In this document: piece by piece, positions 35,377 to 43,578 of the stretch
How the letters are laid out: every line of letters starts with the position of its first letter
Numbering within the stretch: position 1 is the first letter of the stretch
NCBI GenBank assembly: GCA_963736285.1
Contig: CAVTOA010000002.1
Location: 62,001 to 126,000, forward strand
Length of the DNA stretch: 64,000 nucleotides
Direction: 5' to 3'
From: CAVTOA01 sp963736285
GTDB taxonomy: Bacteria; Actinomycetota; Actinomycetes; Mycobacteriales; QHCE01
Position numbers and translations under genes: made by a program
The notes under the pieces: model-generated
What the model saw: only the letters and a program-made list of their open reading frames with translations
Told to the model about the DNA's origin: nothing
Database searches by the model: none

Positions 35377-35850
35377 ATGGTGGACTCGTCTACGCGGTCA
35401 ATCGTCGTTCAGGCGCCGGTCGGGCAGGTCGCCGCGGCGATCACCGACTTTGTTAACTACCCTACGTGGGTGCGGGCGGTGACGTCAGTAGAGATCGTGG
35501 AGCCGGCCGAAGAAAAAGGGTCCACATTGGCCCGTCAAGTTCGGTTTCACTTGGACGCTGGCGTGCTGCGGGACGATTATGTGCTCCGATACACGTATAG
35601 ACACGCCGCGAGCGGTTTGCTCGAACACATGGCGTGGGAGTTGGTTTCTAGCAACACGCAGCGCAGCCAGCACGGCGCGTACCACTTACGCGATACCGGC
35701 GATGGCGCGACCGAGGTCACGTATTCCCTCACTGTCGAGCTCGTGATCCCAATGCTCGGAATATTTCGACGGAAGGCTGAACGGATCATCATGGACACGG
35801 CGCTGCGGGAGCTCAAAAAGTACGTCGAGCACGGCGCTGAGCAGGCTTGA
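35377..35850 (+). CDS. SRPBCC/START-like polyketide cyclase family protein
   Basis: A 157-residue SRPBCC-fold protein (MVDSSTRSIVVQAPVGQVAA) with the usual beginning, IxAPVxxVAxxITDFxNYPTWV, and a long C-terminal helix (AERIIMDTALRELKKYVE). The family forms a hydrophobic cavity for lipids or polyketides. It corresponds to Rv2185c. It is divergent from fadD15 across 190 bases and three bases upstream of the ArsA-like ATPase gene, so the two are co-expressed; lipid transport or handling at the membrane is a fair guess. Confidence 0.88.
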   Translation: MVDSSTRSIVVQAPVGQVAAAITDFVNYPTWVRAVTSVEIVEPAEEKGSTLARQVRFHLDAGVLRDDYVLRYTYRHAASGLLEHMAWELVSSNTQRSQHGAYHLRDTGDGATEVTYSLTVELVIPMLGIFRRKAERIIMDTALRELKKYVEHGAEQA

Positions 35851-35852
35851 TC

Positions 35853-37043
35853 ATGCGAATTGTGCTTTTCACCGGTAAGGGTGGAGTGGGTAAGACCACG
35901 AGCGCGGCGGCCGTGGCCACTCGAGCGGCCAGCGCGGGCCAGAAGACGTTGGTGCTCTCGACAGACCCGGCACATTCTCTTTCGGACACGTTGGACATTC
36001 CGTTGGACAGCGAGCCACGCGAGGTCACAGCTAATCTTTTCGCCGCACACGTAGAGGCGCAGGACACTATTGCCCACTCTTGGGGAGCTATTCGCGAATA
36101 TCTGACAGGCGCGCTCGGTCACATTGGTGTGGAGCCGTTGGCCGCCGAGCAGCTGCTGTATCCGCCAGGTGCCGCAGAGATATGCGCGCTGCTCGCGATA
36201 CGGGACCACGCCCGTTCGGGCGCCTACGACGTCATCGTGCTCGACTGCGCACCGACGGCTGACACGTTGCGCTTACTCTCCTTGCCAGAGACGTTTGCCT
36301 GGTATCTCTCGCGACTCGTCGGCAAGCAGGGGAGCTTTGTACGTTCGCTCGGGTCCTTGCTGGGTGGCGCGCTCGCCGACTCCGCGGCACTGATTCCCTC
36401 GGAGGGTGCGGTAACCGCGTTGCGGCGTTTGGGCAACGAGCTCGCGGACACCCATACCCTGCTTACCGACCGCTCCGTTAGCTCTATTCGATTGGTGCTG
36501 ACGCCCGAGGCGGTAGTGGTGGCGGAGGCGAGACGTATTTTCACCTCGCTGAGTCTGTATGGCTTTGCTGTCGACGGCATTGTGGTGAATCGAGTGATCC
36601 CAGACGACGGTGACGATCCGTGGCGTCAGACATGGGCCGCGGCGCAGCGCCGCCAGCTCGCCGAGATTCAGGACGGTTTTTCCAGCGTGCCGCGGTTTGT
36701 GGTGCCGTATCTACCTACCGAGCCGGTGGGGGTGCCGGCGCTGGGTGAGCTTGCGGCGGCGACGTATGGCGCGGCCGACGCATTTGCGCTCGCCCAAGGT
36801 GCACCGCCGCTTGCGGTGTCCCACGATGGCAACGTATGTGTGATCGCTGTGGCGTTGCCGCTGGCAGATAAGTCCAAAGTGGACGTGACGCGGATTCGGG
36901 ATGACGTGATCGTCAGCTATGCGGGGCAGCGCCGGATCATTGCCCTACCGGATGGTTGCCGGGATCACGGTGTATCTGAAGCGATGTTGCGCGACGGCCT
37001 GTTGACCATCCGACTGAACTCCGACGCCGGCAGGCACCAGTGA
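35853..37043 (+). CDS. ArsA/GET3-like P-loop ATPase
   Basis: A 396-residue ATPase of the ArsA/GET3 type (Rv2184c-like). The deviant Walker A is GKGGVGKTT at residues 8-16, with LSTDPAHSLSDTLDI (switch I) and VIVLDCAPTADTLRLLSLPE following. The arsenite-binding cysteines of ArsA are not conserved, so arsenite pumping is unlikely. The C-terminal 70 residues resemble the small alpha-crystallin-like domain found on some bacterial relatives (DDVIVSYAGQRRIIALPDG). The ATG at 35853 follows the SRPBCC stop by two bases. Confidence 0.9.
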   Translation: MRIVLFTGKGGVGKTTSAAAVATRAASAGQKTLVLSTDPAHSLSDTLDIPLDSEPREVTANLFAAHVEAQDTIAHSWGAIREYLTGALGHIGVEPLAAEQLLYPPGAAEICALLAIRDHARSGAYDVIVLDCAPTADTLRLLSLPETFAWYLSRLVGKQGSFVRSLGSLLGGALADSAALIPSEGAVTALRRLGNELADTHTLLTDRSVSSIRLVLTPEAVVVAEARRIFTSLSLYGFAVDGIVVNRVIPDDGDDPWRQTWAAAQRRQLAEIQDGFSSVPRFVVPYLPTEPVGVPALGELAAATYGAADAFALAQGAPPLAVSHDGNVCVIAVALPLADKSKVDVTRIRDDVIVSYAGQRRIIALPDGCRDHGVSEAMLRDGLLTIRLNSDAGRHQ

Positions 37044-37050
37044 CCCCCAC

Positions 37051-37105
37051 TTTTTGCGGATTGCCCGCAATTTTTGGAAGCAAAATTGCGGGCAATCCGC
37101 AAAAA
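37051..37105 (+). terminator. Very long perfect inverted repeat after the ArsA-like gene
   Basis: Perfect 24-base arms (37051-37074 and 37082-37105) with a 7-base loop, starting eight bases after the stop. The outer ends are T5 and A5, so it has the layout of an intrinsic terminator readable on both strands. It lies between co-directional genes, so it would partly insulate the DUF5304-like gene. Confidence 0.75.
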
Positions 37106-37137
37106 GCCGAGGGAAGACGTCGAAGGCGGGGTGGAGC

Positions 37138-37530
37138 ATGACCGGTGCGACTGGCGAAGAAGCGCGGCGGCTGGTTGAGGCGACGGTGGACTGGGCGCGC
37201 GGTGCGCTCACGGCCATCGACGTCGATGACTCCCTGGCTCATGGCCCTGAGTGCACTGTGTGTCCGTTATGCCGCGTTGTGCGCAAGCTCCGAGAGCAAG
37301 ATCCGCGCACCCTCGAGCGCTGGAGCACTACAGCGGAGCAACTCGTAGGGGCGCTTAGCGGCGTATTGGGCGGATTGTTCCCGCCCGAATCGTCTTCTTC
37401 TGCTCAGGCGGATAAGGCGGCCGAAGCAGTGAATAACGCCACAGAGCCTGGTGACGCTCCGCGTCGCCCCGCGCACACACGTCATCATGACCCATCGACG
37501 AAGATCGAACGGATTACCGTCAGCGAATAA
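37138..37530 (+). CDS. DUF5304-like small acidic protein
   Basis: A 130-residue protein corresponding by position to Rv2183c. It starts MTGATGEEARRLVEATVDWA, has a conserved core GPECTVCPLCRVVRKLRE with a CxxC pair (about residues 38-42) that could bind metal, and a low-complexity Ala/Pro/Ser tail. GTGGAG precedes the ATG closely. The upstream frame from 37054 runs through the hairpin and is not part of the gene. Function unknown; it lies between the ATPase and glucokinase genes. Confidence 0.8.
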   Translation: MTGATGEEARRLVEATVDWARGALTAIDVDDSLAHGPECTVCPLCRVVRKLREQDPRTLERWSTTAEQLVGALSGVLGGLFPPESSSSAQADKAAEAVNNATEPGDAPRRPAHTRHHDPSTKIERITVSE

Positions 37531-37562
37531 CGCCGACTGTCTGATAAAGGATGGGTAAGGGC

Positions 37563-38510
37563 ATGTCTTTCACTGTGGGAGTCGACCTAGGTGGCACCAA
37601 GGTCATTTGCGGTGCGGTGAGTAAAGACGGGGAGTTTGTTGCGGAGCGGCGCGACCAAACCCCCTACGCCAACGTCAGCGCCACGGTCGACGTGATCACG
37701 CGCTTGGTCAAGGAGTTGGCGGAAGAATACCCGGTGGAGTCCGTAGGTATCGGCGTTGCCGGATGGATTAATGCCGACCGCACCACCGTGTTTCACGGAC
37801 CCAATTTGGGCTGGCCAGAAGTGCCGTTAAGCGCGCTCCTGAACGACAAACTGGACTTGCCAGTGGTGGTGGAAAACGACGCGAACGCCGCCGCGTGGGC
37901 CGAATACCGATTTGGCGCGGGCCGGGGCGCCTCCCATCCAATTTTGGTGACGGTAGGCACCGGCATTGGCGGAGGAATCGTCCTCAATGGAGCTCTATAT
38001 CGCGGTGCGTTTGGGACGGCCGGGGAGTTCGGTCACGAGCAGGCGGTTCCTGGTGGCACGCCGTGCGGCTGCGGTGGCCATGGGTGCCTGGAACAATACG
38101 CGAGTGGCAGCGCGCTGGTGCGGGCGGCGAGGGCGTTTGCTCGGGGCAATCCGACGATCGCACCGCAGATGCTAACGATGGCCAACGGCGAGCCAGACAA
38201 CATCCAAGGCACCCATGTCACCCAAGCCGCGTATCAAGGCGAGCCGGGTGCGCTCGCCGCGTTTGGCGAGGTGGGGCGCTGGCTCGGCCGTGGGTTGGCT
38301 GACGTTTCCATAGGGTGGAACCCGGACAGATTCGTCATTGGCGGGGGCGTAGCGGAGGCGGGCGACCTTTTCCTGCAACCGGCACGAGACTCCTATGAGG
38401 CCGCGCTCACCGAGCAGCACTGCACCTCGATGATCGCGCCGATCGTGCCAGCCACGCTGGGCAACAACGCCGGACTCGTGGGCGCTGCCGATCTGGCTCG
38501 GCACCACTGA
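37563..38510 (+). CDS. glkA: ROK-family glucokinase
   Basis: Phosphorylates glucose with ATP as the first step of glycolysis and takes part in carbon repression in Streptomyces. The N-terminal VGVDLGGTKVICGAV phosphate-binding motif, VVENDANAAAWAEY with the catalytic Asp, and the zinc-binding CGCGGHGCLEQYASG are intact. I use the ATG at 37563 (MSFTVGVDLGG) because homologues begin there; an ATG four codons upstream is possible. 315 residues. A hairpin follows. Confidence 0.93.
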   Translation: MSFTVGVDLGGTKVICGAVSKDGEFVAERRDQTPYANVSATVDVITRLVKELAEEYPVESVGIGVAGWINADRTTVFHGPNLGWPEVPLSALLNDKLDLPVVVENDANAAAWAEYRFGAGRGASHPILVTVGTGIGGGIVLNGALYRGAFGTAGEFGHEQAVPGGTPCGCGGHGCLEQYASGSALVRAARAFARGNPTIAPQMLTMANGEPDNIQGTHVTQAAYQGEPGALAAFGEVGRWLGRGLADVSIGWNPDRFVIGGGVAEAGDLFLQPARDSYEAALTEQHCTSMIAPIVPATLGNNAGLVGAADLARHH

Positions 38511-38527
38511 CGGGCCGTCGTTGATGT

Positions 38528-38574
38528 TTTACCGGTGGTTTTCCGGAGTGTCACACCGGAAAACCACCGGTAAA
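38528..38574 (+). terminator. Long perfect inverted repeat after glucokinase
   Basis: Perfect 19-base arms (38528-38546 and 38556-38574) with a 9-base loop, starting 17 bases after the glkA stop and ending in TAAAC. It lies in the leader of the next gene, so it may end glkA transcription or protect its 3' end. Confidence 0.7.
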
Positions 38575-38634
38575 CAAGAGGAAAGACGCGAGGAGCGGGA
38601 GCAAACCCGGGGCACAGGAGGAGGAGCGGGGGAG

Positions 38635-39354
38635 ATGACTCAGATGTCACAGCTGGCTCTTCTCACCTACAACGTGCATGGGCGACGAGACGACCAAGCC
38701 GCACTCGTGCGCGTGATTCAAGAAGCTGGTGCGTCTCTGGTGGTATTGCAAGAGTCGCCGCGCCTGTGGTTTCCGGCCGCGCGTGCTCAACGGTTCGCGC
38801 GCCGTTGTGGCATGCGGATCATCGCCGGGGGAGCGCTCGATGCCCGGGGAAACGTGATCATGGCCCGCGAAGACGAGGTACACCTCACCCGTAGCTGGGT
38901 GCTCGCATATCCGCCGCAACGGGGACATCATCTACGGGCCGCAGCGGTCGCCGAGTGCACTGTGGAGGGTTGCTCGGTGTTGGTTGCTGGCACTCATCTG
39001 AGTAAGGATCCCGCTGTGCGTCGGCGGCAAATGTCGATGCTGCTCACCGAGCTTAAGGTAGGTCAGCGTCAATCCAATAACGAGATTCCGGTGATCATCG
39101 CCGGCGATATCAACGAAGCTCCCGGCGGTCCAGTGTGGACGGACGTCACGAGTGACTTAGTCGACGCCGCCGGGAGCGACCGCACCGTTACTTTCAGCTG
39201 TCGGCGCCCGCGTCGCCGCATCGACGGCATCTTCGCCGACAGACGTCTTCGTGTCCACGAGTATCGAGTCACTCAATCTCCGCTTGCGCTAATCGCCAGC
39301 GACCATTTTCCGGTGTATGCAAGCCTGGAGTTGGATCCGCCCGCCACCGCGTAA
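38635..39354 (+). CDS. Endonuclease/exonuclease/phosphatase (EEP) family protein
   Basis: A 239-residue EEP-fold protein. Motifs in order: LLTYNVHG (Asn ligand), VVLQES (metal-binding Glu), VAGTHLSK, IIAGDINEAPGG (Asp-x-Asn), RRIDGIFA and the C-terminal ASDHFPVYA (catalytic Asp-His). This fold serves DNA repair nucleases, phosphodiesterases and phosphatases; the short length and lack of a signal peptide suggest a cytoplasmic enzyme. Substrate unknown. The ATG is preceded by GGAGGAGCGGGGGAG. It ends two bases before the convergent gene. Confidence 0.88.
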   Translation: MTQMSQLALLTYNVHGRRDDQAALVRVIQEAGASLVVLQESPRLWFPAARAQRFARRCGMRIIAGGALDARGNVIMAREDEVHLTRSWVLAYPPQRGHHLRAAAVAECTVEGCSVLVAGTHLSKDPAVRRRQMSMLLTELKVGQRQSNNEIPVIIAGDINEAPGGPVWTDVTSDLVDAAGSDRTVTFSCRRPRRRIDGIFADRRLRVHEYRVTQSPLALIASDHFPVYASLELDPPATA

Positions 39355-39356
39355 CG

Positions 39357-39854
39357 TCAGAGCACCGCGCCCTGATCGGGGTCTTCTGGTTCGTCAGGGT
39401 CAGGGTTACGCAGCCGTGAGATGAGGCCAATGACGCCTCCTACCAGCAGAATGCTGGCGATGAGCACCGTCATGGTCCGTTCGAAGGGCAGAAGTGAGTG
39501 CCGAATCAACAGCAGGACTCCGGTCAGCGTGGAAAGGGCGGATACCACCGCGATCGGCGTGAAATAGACCGGTGGAGGCTCTGGCGGCACAAAGTGCCCA
39601 GGTAGGTCCGCGAATTCGGGGGCAACATCGTCGGAGCCTGAGTGGCGGGAAATACGAGCGGACTCCGAGGTATAACCGGTCGGATCCGTATCGTCGAGGA
39701 GATGCTCCCACCACTCTTTGCTTCCAACGTCGTTTGCCTGGCTGCCGGGCGCCGGCTCATGTGACGAAGAGGAGTTCTGCTTAGACGGGCTACTCAAGGG
39801 GTCGTGAGCCGGGTCGTGCCCGCGCGGTTGATCGGAGCTGTCATCGATCGTCAT
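39357..39854 (-). CDS. Small actinobacterial membrane protein, unknown function
   Basis: A 165-residue protein with a long polar, Ser/Asp/Pro-rich N-terminus (about 100 residues, containing KEWWEHLLDDTDPTGY and FVPPEPPPV), then two transmembrane helices (about 102-122 and 127-148), and an acidic tail (NPDPDEPEDPDQGA). This layout is frequent among actinobacterial proteins of unknown function. The ATG at 39854 overlaps the 3' end of the hydrolase gene by 14 bases, so they are co-translated. Confidence 0.75.
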   Translation of the reverse strand: MTIDDSSDQPRGHDPAHDPLSSPSKQNSSSSHEPAPGSQANDVGSKEWWEHLLDDTDPTGYTSESARISRHSGSDDVAPEFADLPGHFVPPEPPPVYFTPIAVVSALSTLTGVLLLIRHSLLPFERTMTVLIASILLVGGVIGLISRLRNPDPDEPEDPDQGAVL

Positions 39855-40704
39855 GGGTAACCGTCCCGCGGGCAGACTCGTGTGTGTGATCGCCAATGAA
39901 CCCCACACTAGCGGCGAAGATCCGCGGTGCGTCATTGTCCAAAGTAGCCACATGGTAACTGTCGTGCAGTACCACCTCTTGCACCCGCTCGGAGGAGACA
40001 CCAGCAAGGAGTAGCTGGGTGCTCACAGGTTCCACCACATGATCGACGGCGCTACGGAACACCAGCAGCGGTGCGGTCACCGTGGCTAGATTGCGACGGG
40101 TTATTCGCCATAATTTTCGGAGCTCATTAAACGCCCGAAGTGGCATTCGGTCGTAGCCGCCCTCGCTCGTCACCTTTTTGGTGTCGCCGGCGATGCCCGC
40201 GAGGGAAGGCACAAACCGGGATATCAACGGTGTCCAGCGCGCCCCTCGCCGTTGCGTCATAAATGACGGATTTACCAGTACCAGGCCGGCGACCTGGGCG
40301 CCACGCCGCTCGGCAAGGCGGGTGACGAGCGTCCCGCCCATGGACAGCCCCATAGCGAAAACAGGCATCGGGTGAACGCGCGCTCGCACTGTGTCGAAGG
40401 CGTCTTCCAACGCGGCATACCAGTCTTGCCAGCGAGTCCGGTTGAGGTCTTGCCAACGGGTACCATGGCCGGGCAGCAAGGGTGCCGTGACCGCGATGCC
40501 GTTGCGGCGCAGGTGTTCGCCCCACGGGCGCATGCTGGCAGGTGAGCCGGTGAAGCCATGACACAGCACCGCGCCAGCACGTGGCCGGTTCGGCGGAAAA
40601 AAGGTGAATGGCTCGGCGCTTATGGGTATTGCCACCGGCTCCCTTTCTTTGAGCGCCACGTCACGTTTGCCCGGTTGCCATAGAGCATGCGGGGCGCTGT
40701 CCAT
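39841..40704 (-). CDS. Alpha/beta hydrolase, carboxylesterase/monoacylglycerol lipase-like
   Basis: A 287-residue hydrolase. Oxyanion-hole motif CHGFTGSPASM is near residue 48, the nucleophile Ser in GLSMGG at about 119, a likely acid Asp in FRSAVDHVV (about 223) and His in LHDSYHVATLD (about 252). The sequence resembles Est30-type carboxylesterases and MAG lipases that act on short acyl chains. No signal peptide. Co-translated with a small membrane protein; nearby PlsC hints at lipid turnover. Confidence 0.88.
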   Translation of the reverse strand: MDSAPHALWQPGKRDVALKEREPVAIPISAEPFTFFPPNRPRAGAVLCHGFTGSPASMRPWGEHLRRNGIAVTAPLLPGHGTRWQDLNRTRWQDWYAALEDAFDTVRARVHPMPVFAMGLSMGGTLVTRLAERRGAQVAGLVLVNPSFMTQRRGARWTPLISRFVPSLAGIAGDTKKVTSEGGYDRMPLRAFNELRKLWRITRRNLATVTAPLLVFRSAVDHVVEPVSTQLLLAGVSSERVQEVVLHDSYHVATLDNDAPRIFAASVGFIGDHTHESARGTVTHDDR

Positions 40705-40881
40705 GGTGACACGAGATTATGTGCGGCGTGGTGCGGCAAACAACCGGGCCGTGTACCAAAATGGAACTTGGCGCGGTCGTCGGTGTGGTTCGTCTTGGGC
40801 ACGCCAGGTTATGTCACGGTGATGTTGTGCGATACCGCCGTGGCGGACTGAACGGCAGGCGGTTGAACGAGGAGGCGGCAA

Positions 40882-41574
40882 GTGCTGTTTTGGCTGATTA
40901 AGTATGTGCTCATCGGACCGTGGCTCCGGCTATTTTTTCGGCCGCAGGTGCGTGGACTCGAAAACATCCCTATGAGCGGTCCAGCTATTATCGCTCCTAA
41001 TCATTTGTCGTTTTCTGACTCGGTATTTCTGCCATTAATGGTGAAGCGGCGCATTTATTACCTTGCGAAGAACGAATACTTCGTGACGCCAGGAATTAAG
41101 GGATTTTTCAGCAGGATATTTTTTAGCGCCGTGGGGGCGGTTCCGCTCGATCGGTCGAGTGGGTCGGCCGCGCAGGCTGCGCTCGACACTGGAACCCGAA
41201 TCTTGCAACGTGGCGACCTATTGGGCATCTATCCAGAAGGCACGCGGTCTCCCGATGGCAAGCTTTATCGCGGAAAGACCGGGGTGGCCCGCCTGGTATT
41301 GCGGTCGGATGCGCCGGTCATCCCGGTGGCTATGTTTAACACCGACGAAATTCAGCCGATCGGAAAGACATTTCCCCGGATTAGAAAAGTAAAGATTTGT
41401 ATTGGCGAACCATTGGACTTTTCCCGATACGAGGGAATGACTGGTGACCGCTTTGTCGAAAGATCCATTACTGACGAGCTCATGGACACATTGCGGGGAA
41501 TGACGGGGCGTCGATATGTCGATATGTATGCGACGAAAGTAAAAGCGCGGATAGCTAAGAGCGTGAGCTCATAG
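40882..41574 (+). CDS. 1-acyl-glycerol-3-phosphate acyltransferase (PlsC-like)
   Basis: A 230-residue acyltransferase (Rv2182c-like). It has the catalytic NHLSFSDS (H-x4-D) at about residues 40-47, the glycerophosphate-binding YPEGTRSPDG at about 118, and a hydrophobic N-terminus that anchors it to the inner face of the membrane. It makes phosphatidic acid or acylates a related lipid. The GTG start follows GAGGAGG at the right distance. Composition is a little more AT-rich toward the end of the gene. Confidence 0.9.
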   Translation: MLFWLIKYVLIGPWLRLFFRPQVRGLENIPMSGPAIIAPNHLSFSDSVFLPLMVKRRIYYLAKNEYFVTPGIKGFFSRIFFSAVGAVPLDRSSGSAAQAALDTGTRILQRGDLLGIYPEGTRSPDGKLYRGKTGVARLVLRSDAPVIPVAMFNTDEIQPIGKTFPRIRKVKICIGEPLDFSRYEGMTGDRFVERSITDELMDTLRGMTGRRYVDMYATKVKARIAKSVSS

Positions 41575-41625
41575 CGACCGCACGACCAAGCGCGTGGTTC
41601 TGCACTGACGGTGAGCATGTGGTAG

Positions 41626-42858
41626 CTAGATGACGCGGAGGGTATCGCTGAGTAATTGGCGAGTGTCCCAAGCCGCTTGATAGCTACCGGCGGTGAATTT
41701 GACCCGCGCGATACGGGATCGGAAGTCGTGTTGTGCGGGAATGATGCTGCCGGGCGGAATCTCTATCGCCGCTTCGAAGACTCCAGCGATTTGCTGAATA
41801 GCCCCCCATCCGCGAAGCCGTTGGTATGCCTTGCCCAGAAGTTTCGGCTCAGTGACATAGTGAATGCCGGCCACCGCCACCGCTGCTGTCGGCCTCAGCG
41901 ACGATGGAATAGAGGTGTTTGTCAGTGAGGCGATGGTGAACTGTGGTAGGGAAACGCCAGTCGCGAGTTCGGTAAGCGCGGTGATGTGATCGCCACCGAG
42001 CCGGGCGCCGATTTCGATGAGCGCGGGGCCGTCCTCGGTGAGGCGCAGTTCAGCGTGAAAGGCACCGACATCGACCTTGAGCGCAGATATCACGGCGCGC
42101 ACATACGGCGCGATGATGCTGTACTCCGGAGCGGCAGCGGCTCGTCGAACAAGGTGCCCCACTTCTTGAAAGTAGGGCTCTGCTCCCAGGTGTTTGGTGG
42201 TGATGCCCACTAGCACGGGACCACTCTCGGCAAGGTAACCCTCGACGGAATATTCGGGCCCCCGTAGATATTGTTCGATGACGACTTCGGGCGATAACCG
42301 CGCTCCGTTGACCGGAGCGGTCTCGTTGAGTACCTGCTGATAAGCCTCGCGGAGCTGGTTCTGGTTATCTGCTCGCTTGACCCCGATGGAACCGACCATT
42401 GTGGTCGGTTTGAGGACGCAAGGAAATCCCACGTCAGCACCGGCCGCGGTGACATGGGCGGCATTGTGTGCTAATCGAAATTCTGGAACGCGTACGCCGG
42501 CCTCAGCCAATCTCGTTCGCATTACTGACTTGTCGCGTACCGCGATGACCACGTCCGGCGCTAACCCAGGCAACCCCAATGCGGCCGAGACTGACGCGGT
42601 CATGGGTACGAAGAATTCGTCTCCCGGAACGACGCCTGACAGGGGGTGGTCCCGATCAATGCGCTGTGCTTGTGCCATCACCGCTTGAGGCGTGCATGCG
42701 GTGAGCACAACCAGCTCGTCGATGTGGGCCCGAGTGCTGTGAGAAAGTTGGTAGGGGCCGCGGTCGGAGGTAATCACGCTTACCCGCATGCCAAGCTCTT
42801 TAGCCGCTGCCGGAAACAATTTTCCTGACGAGACGGGGCTGATGATCAGGACATGCAT
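41626..42858 (-). CDS. ATP-grasp ligase of unknown substrate
   Basis: A 410-residue ATP-grasp enzyme. The N-terminal part is a Rossmann-like domain (MHVLIISPVSSGKLFPAA); the ATP-grasp core includes FPCVLKPTTMVGSIGVKR, VVIEQYLRGPEYSVEGY and the metal-binding LIEIGARLGGDHITAL. The C-terminal domain resembles carboxylate-amine ligases such as those joining amino acids into dipeptides or decorating antibiotics. AGGAG precedes the ATG. It is not part of the conserved gene order on either side, and no biosynthetic partners are next to it, so it is probably an acquired gene. Product unknown. Confidence 0.85.
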   Translation of the reverse strand: MHVLIISPVSSGKLFPAAAKELGMRVSVITSDRGPYQLSHSTRAHIDELVVLTACTPQAVMAQAQRIDRDHPLSGVVPGDEFFVPMTASVSAALGLPGLAPDVVIAVRDKSVMRTRLAEAGVRVPEFRLAHNAAHVTAAGADVGFPCVLKPTTMVGSIGVKRADNQNQLREAYQQVLNETAPVNGARLSPEVVIEQYLRGPEYSVEGYLAESGPVLVGITTKHLGAEPYFQEVGHLVRRAAAAPEYSIIAPYVRAVISALKVDVGAFHAELRLTEDGPALIEIGARLGGDHITALTELATGVSLPQFTIASLTNTSIPSSLRPTAAVAVAGIHYVTEPKLLGKAYQRLRGWGAIQQIAGVFEAAIEIPPGSIIPAQHDFRSRIARVKFTAGSYQAAWDTRQLLSDTLRVI

Positions 42859-43042
42859 GAGTGTTTCTCCTGCCTGCGCGGGGTTTCCGATGAGGAGACA
42901 CAGCATCGCCGGAGAACGTTAACAGAGTTCTTCTTCGTAAGGTGTGTGAAGTTCTAATGGGGGCGAAAGCGCCGCCAAGGGCGCGGAAGCTGTCACTGAT
43001 GCGATGCGGGTCATTGCGGGTGGTCCCGCTAAGGTCTCGGTG

Positions 43043-43531
43043 ATGCGGCGTTATTTCTACGACACCGAATTCATCGAAGACGGTGTCACTATCGATCTGG
43101 TCTCCATCGGCGTCGTCGACGAAGAGGGCCGCGAGTTCTACGCCGTTTCCACGGAGTTCAATCCGGACCGAGCCATTCCGTGGGTGCGAGAGCACGTGCT
43201 GGACAAACTGCCATCCCCTGCGGACCGCGCCTGGCGTTCCCGAGAGCAAATACGGGACGACTTGCTGGCATTTCTCACTGAACCGGATGAAAAAATCGAG
43301 CTGTGGGCCTGGTTTGCCGCATACGACCATGTGGCGTTGTGTCAACTGTGGGGGCCCATGCCGGCATTGCCCCGCGAGCTTCCTCGAATGACCAAAGACC
43401 TACGGCAGCGGTGGGACGACCTGGAACGCCCGCGGCTTCCTCCCTCACCGTCAGGAACCCATGACGCGTTGGTGGATGCCCGGTTCAATCTGGAGCGGTG
43501 GCGGGCTATGGAAACAGTCCGACAGCGCTGA
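43043..43531 (+). CDS. 3'-5' exoribonuclease, Rv2179c-like
   Basis: A 162-residue RNase of the DEDDh type. The first Asp-Glu pair is in YFYDTEFIEDG at the N-terminus; the second Asp is in FAAYDHVALCQLWG; the last His and Asp are in GTHDALVDARFN. M. tuberculosis Rv2179c, in the same place next to aroG, defines this family of metal-dependent 3'-exoribonucleases. I use the ATG at 43043, directly before the conserved RRYFYDTEF; an upstream ATG at 43004 adds 13 unlike residues. Confidence 0.92.
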   Translation: MRRYFYDTEFIEDGVTIDLVSIGVVDEEGREFYAVSTEFNPDRAIPWVREHVLDKLPSPADRAWRSREQIRDDLLAFLTEPDEKIELWAWFAAYDHVALCQLWGPMPALPRELPRMTKDLRQRWDDLERPRLPPSPSGTHDALVDARFNLERWRAMETVRQR

Positions 43532-43578
43532 GACTGTTCTAGAAGACGTAAGGAATACCTAAGAAGGGATACCTGGTC

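Noticed and set aside
35577..36209. 210-codon minus-strand frame
   Set aside because: Antisense to the SRPBCC and ArsA-like genes, which have clear motifs.
35853..37043. Arsenical pump ATPase
   Set aside because: The metalloid-binding cysteines are absent and no arsB or arsR is near.
37051..37105. Recombination or attachment site
   Set aside because: No integrase nearby and placed directly after a stop codon; a terminator explains it better.
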